Below, piece by piece: positions 56,201 through 64,000 of a stretch of DNA of 64,000 nt. The position numbers and the translations under genes are program-made. The notes under the pieces were generated by a model. That model was not told where the DNA came from and made no database searches. It worked only from the letters and a program-made list of their open reading frames with translations. The DNA is from Rhizaria sp. SCN 62-66 (lineage: Eukaryota > Rhizaria, unplaced): contig MEDY01000042.1 of NCBI GenBank assembly GCA_001724265.1, forward strand, positions 248,001 to 312,000, written 5' to 3'. The first letter of the stretch is position 1, and each line of letters opens with the position of its first letter.

Positions 56201-58184
56201 GGCTGCGGCGGCCGTGGCGTTGCCTGCCGCTGCCGACGCTGTCAGGCGCATCACAAAGTCCGGTCTTTGTCCTCTGTTACCAGCAGTCTCCGCCCTGCCT
56301 CTTTCAAACAACGCCGCTGCAAGCAGTTCTGTCGGTACAGTCAGCAGCGCTCGCTCCAACCGTAGCACCGTGACGATTCCTCTCGCCTCTGACGGCACAA
56401 CGAGTCACAGCCACTTGCTCTCGTCGCTGCTGCAAGTCGCAACAACGGCGTTGACGAGTGCGGCCAACGCAGCGAACGCGGCCAGTGTGAGCGGCGCAAG
56501 CGCTAATGCCAGTGCAGGTGGCAATGGTGCAAGTGCAGGCGTGTCGTCCTTCACCGTGAGCGCTGACCGCGTCAGTACTTCGAACAAGTCTAAGAGCCTT
56601 GCTGTCATATCCAAGCATACGAGCGCGAGCCCAAGCTCAGAAGCAAGCGATAGCTTCATTGTTACTCTGACCGCGACCTCGGACACCACAAATGGCGCAA
56701 GCAGTAGCAGCTCGACTTCGAGCTCCAGCGCGAGGGACACAGCTACTAAGGCCGTGACCGTGCCTCTGTGGTCGCTGCCGTTTGCTGGTGTGCCAGTCGC
56801 CGTTGTTGCGGATGCTTCTGCGATTGTTGTTGTCACCAAGTCCTCCCCAAGCACGAACTCGAGTAGCTCGACTGCGAATGATGATAGCGCTGCTGTTTAC
56901 TCAGCGCTATTTCTTGACTTGTACGGCTCGCCTTTGCTCCCGCTTGTCTCGCTGCCCGCCGCTGTCGCTGCGGTTTCGCTTTCGCCTCCATTGCACTTAG
57001 AGGCAGGTAGCACGCACCAACACAGTCGTGTCGCCGTTATTCTGACTGATGGCGAGGTCATGACTTGGTCGTTGCCGACTTACCCGCTTGTCCCGCATGC
57101 ACTTGCATCGGCATCATCGAGCTCTTCAAGCAGTAACGTCTCACTGTTATTGAAGAGCTCCATCCGACACTTGCTGCTGCCGCTTACATCCTCGAATGAT
57201 TCCGCTATGAGCGTGCTGCGTACTGCGTCTGGGAAGGGTGGCTTGAATCTGAACACCCCCTTGGCCAGTGTGAACAGCGTCGCATGTGGCTACACTGCTG
57301 AAGGTGTTCTCACAATCACGATCACGCCTAGTAGCACAATTCCGACTACCAGCAGCAGCGCGACTAGTTCGACGGCTGGTCTCACTTCTGCTGCGGCTAA
57401 GCCGGCGACTGGCGCTGTTGTCGGTGCGAGTAGCTATGCGTACAGCCTGAGCCAGAAGCAGTGGGTTCTGGTCGCCTCGCCAGCCAAGTCAACACCGGCG
57501 TCTCTGGTCACTCTCTACCACGCGAGTGGCAGCGCGCACGCTGGCGCGAGTCATGTCAGTGCGCACGGTCTCTCGTCTTCGGTGCGCGACACGAACTACC
57601 ACTTCGCCAGCGCAAGCACCGGCAACACGAGCACACTGCAGCGTTTCATCACTTTCGCCACCGCGCACAGCACGGCCACTGCGAATGCGGCCGCCAGTGC
57701 GAGCGCGAATGCGAGCGTGATCGCAGCTGCCACCGCGGCGGCCGCCGTGACCCCCGGCGTCGGCTCCCTACTTGCAGTGCAGACGCTGGAGGAGCTCCTC
57801 GCTTCAGCGCTGCTGCTGCGGAGCCTCCGCGACTACCGTGTCGTGCTGCGCGCGCTCGTGCTGGAGCTGGTGCGCCGGGCTCCGCACGTCCCGTTCGTGC
57901 TCGCAAAGCTCATGCGGCTCGTGGACGCGTACACGCCGGGGACAGAGACCGCCGCGATCAATGCCAGTGCTCTCTCCGCGAGCGCCAACCCGACCGTTGT
58001 GAGCAGCGATGGCGCTGTGGGAGAGTTGCTTGTGCTGGGGACGCCGCGGCTTGACTTTCTGCGCTTTGATATCTTGCCTGCTGTGGCGGCTGCGCCCTCG
58101 CTGGGGCCAATGGCAGAGGCACTTACGGCTACGGTGCAGCGGCTGCTTGCGAGCGTTAATCAAGCGACAGCAAACAAGGTTTAA
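53261..58184 (+). CDS. HIRA: HIRA/Hir1 histone H3.3-H4 chaperone subunit
   Basis: HIRA deposits histone H3.3-H4 independently of replication. Exons 53261-53987 and 54106-58184 give 1601 residues; the intron starts GTATGC. The first WD repeat is split by the intron: VTSSHFHPDGSKFATCSS, then DKTVLVWSA...EDPNVPRLL, the exact HIRA order. Next come NCVRFSPDGALLAVG, HVTDLTWAPTNAFLASSSLD, VLRGHRGWVVGVSWDPLNQY, LSWSADGAVLAVP, and WVPASQYVGHTKTVTVAQFSP. After the propeller and Ser/Ala linkers, ~1110-1210 matches the HIRA C-terminal region (SLPFAGVPVAVVADASAIVV; VAVILTDGEVMTWSLPTYPL). A helical block at ~1463-1530 starts VQTLEELLASALLLRS, as in HIRA. RRITKSGLCPLL near residue 956 may be the ASF1-binding B motif. 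The ~240-residue N-terminal extension, Ser-rich then acidic, is unusual. The start at 53261 is the first ATG in frame, but an earlier exon cannot be excluded. Confidence 0.9.
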
Positions 58185-58473
58185 ATTATAAATCGCGTGG
58201 CCGTTACGATTGTTTGCAAATATTATTTTGTTATATAGAAGTATTTACGTTGTCCTTTTCGGGGCAAAATACATTTTCAACCGTAAGCACAATAGGACGA
58301 GCTTGTAGTTACCGTTATGGACGTAAAGACTAATGACAATACGTGTGTATTTCGTGTAAACATTGTTGTAAATTTAGATATCATGACTCGTGTATCGAGG
58401 AACTATGTACAAAGTAGATATTGAAAGATCGGGGGAATATTGCAATGAAGATGTGTTTGGCATGGTTGATGTG
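58185..58473. other. Convergent intergenic region
   Basis: AT-rich DNA between the HIRA TAA and the TAA of the right-edge gene; nothing else seen. Confidence 0.55.
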
Positions 58474-61400
58474 TTAAAAACTATTCAACAGTGCACGGTC
58501 GCTATCACCAAGCATCGAGCGGATCCTGCGGCGGGAACTCTTGGACGTTGATGCAGGAGTGTCAGCATAAACTTCGCTTGCAATAATAGTATTGGCGGTG
58601 TTACTGCCGCGAGCTGACATGTGCTGCTCCTGCAACAAGGTGCAAAGAGAGTCAGTCAGCTCATTGTTCGTGCGCGCGCTTAGACTGTTACTGATGACGT
58701 CAGTGACATAATGTGAGGCCGCGAGCGTGAGAGCAGATGCCGCTTCTGACAGCGTCAGGGCAAGCACGGGCTCGAGCTTCATCTCAGCTACACTGAGGTC
58801 ATCGTTGAAAGTGTCAAGGCCCTGAGCACCAGCGTTCGTGTTGTTAGGAACGATGTGATGACAACACGAAGCCAAGAGTTGTGCCTCAAAACTAGTACTG
58901 TTCGATTGACCGTTATTGTAGTCACTCGTGACTGTCGTTGGCGCAAGTGAGCTCGGGTTCGAAGCCACAGTGAGCATCACGTGGTGGTTAGAGCCCCGCA
59001 ACATGGCGCTGGTCGCGTAACGAGATACAATCAACGGGCAGAACCCAAACATGCGCGTGTACACGTGGCTCAGTGGGATGTGTGAGTCTAGGCTTGTGAA
59101 ACTATTTGCAAGGAAGTGACTTTGAAGCGCAACATGCTGCAGGCCACGAATCAGGCCCTGACCGACACCAGACGACACAGAAGCGACCCCATGGTTGAGG
59201 TTTAGACTCAAAAGCGACTGAGTGACGCAAGCATCGTGGGGGGAGCTGATCGTGTCTAGAGCGGCTAGACTAAGCGTGATTGTGACGCTGCGTAGTGCTG
59301 TCTCGAAACCGTCCAACGCAGACATACGCCCCTTTGCACTGAGAGCATCAGATACCACGGTGCTGGAAGTAGAGAAGAGCGAAGGCTCGATTTTGACGGC
59401 CCTTGAGCGCGTCTGAGACTGTGAGAATGATGATGAAGATAAGTTCATCGCCGTTTGCGACGCTTGGCTCGACGTATTCATGGGGAACACCGCGGGACTA
59501 CCACCGTTCGTCGAGTTGGTGCTGTCGTTATTATGGTTGTTATTCGTATTGAGAAAGTCCATGTCCGGCCCTTTCTGGCTGTCAGTAAAGTTGTAGCCTT
59601 CGTTCACATCGTTCAAACTTAGGGGAAGCGAGTCACCGTTTGCATGCACAAAACTGTTGTTGTTTGCCATATTATCTTCAACAAACAGACGTTGCGTAAG
59701 AGAACCCGACATAGATTGCCGATCACGCTGCTGTTGCATGTAAACTTGATCTTGAGACGATAATAGCGAGTCGCTTAGATTGACAGGGCTGAAACTGTTG
59801 AGATATCGGATGCTGGTGGTCTTCTCAATGACGAGCCTAGCATCCAGTGCGGTGTTGATAGCCTCATTAACTGCCTTTGAACTGCCATAGTCCCACGAAT
59901 AGCCGTTTTCATCACTGCCAGTACTGCCAGGCGCTGCACCACTAGGCTGGAGGATCTGGTTGCCGTAAGTGCTCTGATAACCACTGATATATGCACCACT
60001 TCCTTCCAGTGCAAACTTAGAGCGAGGCAAGGTTACCGCTGCCGCTGCTGGCAAAGCAGACGTTTGCAGAGACAGTGGGCCTGTTGCATCTGTAGCCACA
60101 GCACTCGCTGCAACAGCTCCTGCCACATTCGCAGTCGGCAGCTGCGATACCGGCTTCGGTGTCGGCAGCAGCGCAGTGTAGTCGCTGAGCGTGTAAGGGG
60201 CATCCGGAAGATCTAAGTACCTCAGTGCTGCGGCACGGCGGCGGTGGAGCTGCGCAGTTGCACTTGAGAAGAGCAGCGCGGACCTGACAGCTGCAGCACT
60301 GACATTCGTCGCGACTGCGCCGCCGCTCGGGACGTTTGGCTTCGCACGGAGAGAGATAATAATGTGAACCGACTTTTGCTGAGAAGCATTCGCACATGTG
60401 GGAGCAAGGTCGGTTTGCGACTGCGAGGAAAACAATACTGTTAGGTCAGGTAATAAACACCAGACGGGCACAGACGCAGCAGCACTTGCAAGCCACGTCT
60501 TATCGAGCTCACTGTCACTTGCCTGTTGCCGCTTCTGCTGCAAGGCTTTGTGATGTAGCAAGAACATCGAGAGAGGAACTGCAGCTGGACGAGAGACCGC
60601 ACCAGCACTCGCGCTGCTGTCTTTGCCGTTATTGCCGCCCAAGATAGCAGCTGCAGCCGTGACCGCTGCGAGCGCTGCCTTAGCAGTTACGCCCCACACA
60701 GTCCTGGCGTCGGGCAAGTTGTCCGACAGCACGCTCACAGCAGCCGTGTCGGCAAACTTAGACGATGAAGAATCATCCGACTTCATCTTCATACTGTGGG
60801 CGTCATCGTCGGAGATGTTCTGACACTCGAGTGAGTCTACGCCGAAGAAGAACTTTGCGAGCGCGGGTGCAGTCGACAGAACGGAGCCAATGGTTGCGGT
60901 GATAGGAACATTCACAGTGAGCGTCGCCGGCGTCGACGGAAGAACACTAAAGCTCTTCTTTAATTGCAAACTAACTCCAGCGCACGTACTAGTCAGAGTA
61001 GAAGGAAGTACGAACGTAATATTGACGGGAATGTGTGTCCGCAACAGACTGGCGCCACCCATAGAGCGGCCGTGAGATGCGAGAGTGATCAAGTGCACGT
61101 GTGAGTCGGCGCGAAGGTGGGGGCACCGGAGTAGCGGCAGAGACTGGCTCTGCTGCCAATGCAAACGCGAGTGCACGCAGGACAGAAGTGAAAGTAGACG
61201 GTGATGTTTAACCTTGTCGAGAGGGGCGCTGAGATCAAGCAGTGTGCTGAGAATTGCCGGAGAGATATCTCCAAGACGTGACACGGGAGCAGCAGTGGCA
61301 ACCAAGGCCACAGTGGAGCTAGTCACTGTCGTGGCAGAAGCCGGCTTCTTCTTGTAAATCGACCCGGGCGCACTCGGCACAGCTTCGACAGCAGCGACAG

Positions 61401-63999
61401 CAACGGCAGAGGCGACATGAGCGCCCGAGCTAGTTGCGCTGGAAGCAGCAGGTGCAGAAACACTCGGTGGATACAACGCTGTAAAGGCATCAGCTCTGAT
61501 CAGAGCAAGCCCAAGCTCAGTGTGACAGCATAGATCGCCATTTGCAAAGGCAACAGTAGCTGCGGTGGCTGTAAGAGAAGCTTCGACAGCAGCAAGTGCA
61601 GAAGTTGAAAGAGAATGTGGAGTCTCAGCAGTACTCGCTGTGCTACTTACGCTGCTCTCATCATGCTGAGTCGCAGTAGAGCCAGACTTACTCGAACCAC
61701 TCTTGTTATCCAACTTTGGGTCCGCTAAGTAGTAGTCCTCATCTAAGTACTTCTTACCGGGGACAAAATGAGGCTTGCTACCTGAGGCACCTGCCTGTCC
61801 CTGCGCAGGTTTTAGCTGCTGCTGCTGCTTGTGTTGTTTCTCTTGTTCCTTCTGTCGTTGCTTTTGCTTCCGTTCCTGCTTTCGCAGTTCTCGCTGTTGA
61901 CTCGAGAAAATAGAGTGGCTGTCACTGTCACTCTCACTGCCGGTACCGCTGATATTATCACTCTCACGGTCTTTGTCGCTGTCACTGTTGATGTCGCTCC
62001 CGTGTTCACGGGCATTGACTCTGGCACTGACCGAACCGTGACCAATATCTGTGCGAGAACTCCCACGGACCTTGTCTTTACTTGACTTTGCATAATAGCT
62101 ACTGCTTGGGTTGCTGGTATAAGCATGGCCATACGCAGAAACGCGAGGCTGATCCTGATCATTCTTAACGTCACCTCCGGCGTCGCGCTCGTCGTCGCAA
62201 TCGTAAGAGTAGACATGGTTGTCACGATCGTTATCACTATCATCGTCGTCAACACTGTAGCTGCCCCCCCTCGTCGTAGGCGCGTCACCAGCCGTGAGAA
62301 ACAACGAGCGTCCTGGCCCTCCACGCGGGTCCTTAGAGTTGCGGTCACGCTTCGCTTTCGTGGGCGCAGCGTGAAGCCGCGGCAGCTGGCTGTGAGCGAG
62401 CTCCTTGTACCCGGCACCGCGGATCGAGCTGGGTTTGCTACTGCCACTAGAACCGATATATGCGTCGCGCAGATTCTGGTTCCGATGCTGCTGAAAAGAG
62501 TACTGGTTGCCCTCATTCACAGCGCGGTTTCGGCCGGCATCAGCATAAGGAAACTCGCCCTGGACTCGCATCGCGTGAGGCCCGCTGAACTTCGTGAGGC
62601 GAGATACGCTCGCGTTGGAGTCAGCGGCACGACCAACTTGGTCGTCGTTGTCGTCGTTGCTGCGCGCAGATAGAGCGCTGTTATTGAAGCCAAAGAACGA
62701 GTCCCGAACAGTCGACTCGGCAGCGTCACGACGAGTATCGCGTGACGCGGTCGCGGCACTAGCAGGTGTCCAAACGTTGTTTTGGACGTGAATGTGCGCA
62801 AACATGTTTTCGCGTTGCTTATTGATCTCGGTGGCACGGCTACTGCCGTCACGAGGAGCATTACGAGAGCCAGAGCCAGAACCAGGACCATTAATCGCAC
62901 GGTGGTCACCGACGCCAGCAGCAGAGCCGGCAAAACTGGAACTTGTATGATATGCGCGCTCACTCTCATCAAGGGCGTCAAAGGCCCTGAAACTGATGTC
63001 ACGTGAACCGTTATTACCATTGCCAATACCGCGAATGCCCGTATTGTTGGAATCGTTAGGGTTTGTTGCGCCGTGGCGAATCGGCTTGAAGGGGTCATCT
63101 CGACGACGGCTACCGCTTCCAACAGGCCCGTTTGTGAAGTCGAACGTGTCGCGCGCGAGCTCACGCTCACGCTCACTAGTGTTCTTTGCAGACTCATCAT
63201 TGTTATCATGTCGTTCATTGTAATCTGGAGCAGTGAAATCAGGGAGCTTCGCTAGGAGCTCAGTCGTGACTGTCAGCTCACGGTCCCAGCGCAAAGCTTG
63301 GGGCCAACCGTAGAGCCTCTGTGAACGTAAAACTAGAGTGTCAACGACACTCGAGATATCATTAGTGAGACTGTTCTTGATGGCAGGCTTCTCGACTGCC
63401 TTGTTCGCAGCAGTCAGCGCAAGTTGCAAAGAAAACATACGAGTGAGAGACACTGAGAGCGACATCAGGTACCACAGCTGTTCCACAGAAGAGTCAAACA
63501 GAGTCGATACACCACTCGCATAAAGCATGCGACTAAGCTTGAAAAGAGACGGAGCGACCGTAGCGTGAGGGCAACTCACGATAGAGTTCTGCAATTGAGC
63601 AACGAATGTTCCATTGCTGAAGATGCGAGAGTATGTCGCGAAACTATCCTCGGAAGACGATGAAGCGGATGCAGAGCTCAGTGATGAGCTAAAATTGGAT
63701 GATGAGATGACTTGAGCGTGCTGATTAGCAGCTTGGTTATTCCTCATGAGACGCGCTGCTAGCGGTAACGACTCAGTGTCAAAGGCAGATGAGGCGCTGT
63801 TTGTCACATTAGTACCGATGTTATCGCTCTTGTTGAGATTGTTGTTAATGCTGCTAGTGATGTTAGTGTTCGGGACTTTCTTCGAGCTCTTGAGCTCCTC
63901 GAGTAACCGGACAAGGTGCCCATCTTGTTGGGCAATATAGCTGTGACTTTCAGCAGCGGGCAGCAAAGTCAAAGACCTTGACTGAGAGTGAACAACATG
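58474..63999 (-). CDS. Ser/Asn/Ala-rich protein of unknown function, 5' end missing
   Basis: Read on the minus strand the frame is open from the right edge of the window to the TAA at 58476-58474, so at least 1841 C-terminal residues are present and the start lies outside. No introns are visible and I recognise no family. Ordered-looking parts lie near the visible start (about 160-270: SLFKLSRMLYASGVSTLF and WYLMSLSVSLTRMFSLQLAL, Leu-rich helices). Others are about residues 960-1060 (beta-like, PVNITFVLPSTLTST and following), at ALRYLDLPDAPYTLSDYTAL, and in the last 250 residues. Between them are Ser, Asn, Arg and Asp runs, an alternating Ser-Asp/Arg section and a Lys/Gln/Glu helix (RELRKQERKQKQRQKEQEKQ). 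The C-terminus is basic (SSRRRIRSMLG). It could be a nuclear scaffold, but that is only composition. Confidence 0.7.
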   Translation of the reverse strand, partial: HVVHSQSRSLTLLPAAESHSYIAQQDGHLVRLLEELKSSKKVPNTNITSSINNNLNKSDNIGTNVTNSASSAFDTESLPLAARLMRNNQAANQHAQVISSSNFSSSLSSASASSSSEDSFATYSRIFSNGTFVAQLQNSIVSCPHATVAPSLFKLSRMLYASGVSTLFDSSVEQLWYLMSLSVSLTRMFSLQLALTAANKAVEKPAIKNSLTNDISSVVDTLVLRSQRLYGWPQALRWDRELTVTTELLAKLPDFTAPDYNERHDNNDESAKNTSERERELARDTFDFTNGPVGSGSRRRDDPFKPIRHGATNPNDSNNTGIRGIGNGNNGSRDISFRAFDALDESERAYHTSSSFAGSAAGVGDHRAINGPGSGSGSRNAPRDGSSRATEINKQRENMFAHIHVQNNVWTPASAATASRDTRRDAAESTVRDSFFGFNNSALSARSNDDNDDQVGRAADSNASVSRLTKFSGPHAMRVQGEFPYADAGRNRAVNEGNQYSFQQHRNQNLRDAYIGSSGSSKPSSIRGAGYKELAHSQLPRLHAAPTKAKRDRNSKDPRGGPGRSLFLTAGDAPTTRGGSYSVDDDDSDNDRDNHVYSYDCDDERDAGGDVKNDQDQPRVSAYGHAYTSNPSSSYYAKSSKDKVRGSSRTDIGHGSVSARVNAREHGSDINSDSDKDRESDNISGTGSESDSDSHSIFSSQQRELRKQERKQKQRQKEQEKQHKQQQQLKPAQGQAGASGSKPHFVPGKKYLDEDYYLADPKLDNKSGSSKSGSTATQHDESSVSSTASTAETPHSLSTSALAAVEASLTATAATVAFANGDLCCHTELGLALIRADAFTALYPPSVSAPAASSATSSGAHVASAVAVAAVEAVPSAPGSIYKKKPASATTVTSSTVALVATAAPVSRLGDISPAILSTLLDLSAPLDKVKHHRLLSLLSCVHSRLHWQQSQSLPLLRCPHLRADSHVHLITLASHGRSMGGASLLRTHIPVNITFVLPSTLTSTCAGVSLQLKKSFSVLPSTPATLTVNVPITATIGSVLSTAPALAKFFFGVDSLECQNISDDDAHSMKMKSDDSSSSKFADTAAVSVLSDNLPDARTVWGVTAKAALAAVTAAAAILGGNNGKDSSASAGAVSRPAAVPLSMFLLHHKALQQKRQQASDSELDKTWLASAAASVPVWCLLPDLTVLFSSQSQTDLAPTCANASQQKSVHIIISLRAKPNVPSGGAVATNVSAAAVRSALLFSSATAQLHRRRAAALRYLDLPDAPYTLSDYTALLPTPKPVSQLPTANVAGAVAASAVATDATGPLSLQTSALPAAAAVTLPRSKFALEGSGAYISGYQSTYGNQILQPSGAAPGSTGSDENGYSWDYGSSKAVNEAINTALDARLVIEKTTSIRYLNSFSPVNLSDSLLSSQDQVYMQQQRDRQSMSGSLTQRLFVEDNMANNNSFVHANGDSLPLSLNDVNEGYNFTDSQKGPDMDFLNTNNNHNNDSTNSTNGGSPAVFPMNTSSQASQTAMNLSSSSFSQSQTRSRAVKIEPSLFSTSSTVVSDALSAKGRMSALDGFETALRSVTITLSLAALDTISSPHDACVTQSLLSLNLNHGVASVSSGVGQGLIRGLQHVALQSHFLANSFTSLDSHIPLSHVYTRMFGFCPLIVSRYATSAMLRGSNHHVMLTVASNPSSLAPTTVTSDYNNGQSNSTSFEAQLLASCCHHIVPNNTNAGAQGLDTFNDDLSVAEMKLEPVLALTLSEAASALTLAASHYVTDVISNSLSARTNNELTDSLCTLLQEQHMSARGSNTANTIIASEVYADTPASTSKSSRRRIRSMLGDSDRALLNSF

Positions 64000-64000
64000 A

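Noticed and set aside
1-64000. Transposons, viral genes, CRISPR arrays, rRNA
   Set aside because: No reverse transcriptase, transposase or integrase motif, terminal repeats, regular spacer array or rRNA-like sequence was seen. Repeats are short tandem or coding homopolymer runs.

Overview
The window is nuclear DNA from a microbial eukaryote (protist). Genes are widely spaced on both strands. Coding sequence is GC-rich, while intergenic DNA and introns are AT-rich. Thirteen spliceosomal introns (118-387 bp) can be placed with their reading frames intact. The proteins are swollen with Ser, Asn, Gln and Ala runs and acidic runs, often inserted inside conserved domains. A CFAP73/CCDC42-type axonemal coiled-coil protein suggests a flagellated stage, and cathepsin C argues against a fungus or plant. 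I cannot name the lineage from sequence alone.

Layout, left to right. 2-1378 (+) is the 3' end of an unrecognised Ser/Gln-rich protein. 1831-4159 (-) is MAF1, repressor of RNA polymerase III, in four exons. 4727-13558 (+) is one long reading frame interrupted only by two in-frame UAG codons; it is either two genes or one 2943-codon gene. 14291-16662 (+) is cathepsin C. 17514-20021 (+) is the U4/U6 snRNP protein PRP4. 20430-21314 (+) is a small secreted Pro-rich protein. 22389-23419 (-) is an MRH/ATG27-type membrane receptor. 23840-32580 (+) is an unrecognised 2868-residue protein. 33067-39150 (+) is an inositol-polyphosphate 5-phosphatase. 39519-42000 (-) is the CFAP73/CCDC42-like protein. 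42724-52650 (+) is a MAP2K-like kinase with a roughly 1300-residue insertion. 53261-58184 (+) is the histone chaperone HIRA. 58474 to the right edge (-) is the 3' part of another unrecognised Ser/Asn-rich protein.

The genes are ordinary, unlinked housekeeping genes (transcription, splicing, chromatin, signalling, lysosome, flagellum). I see no cluster, mobile element, CRISPR array, rRNA or tRNA. The points most worth a second look are the two UAG-CAR codons inside an otherwise continuous 8.8-kb frame, together with the absence of TAG as terminator in every other gene; a 17-bp element shared by two promoters, with related copies in two more; a 5' splice site that is GTACGT in most introns; and a palindromic word, TAAGTACC/GGTACTTA, recurring in exons in different frames and strands.
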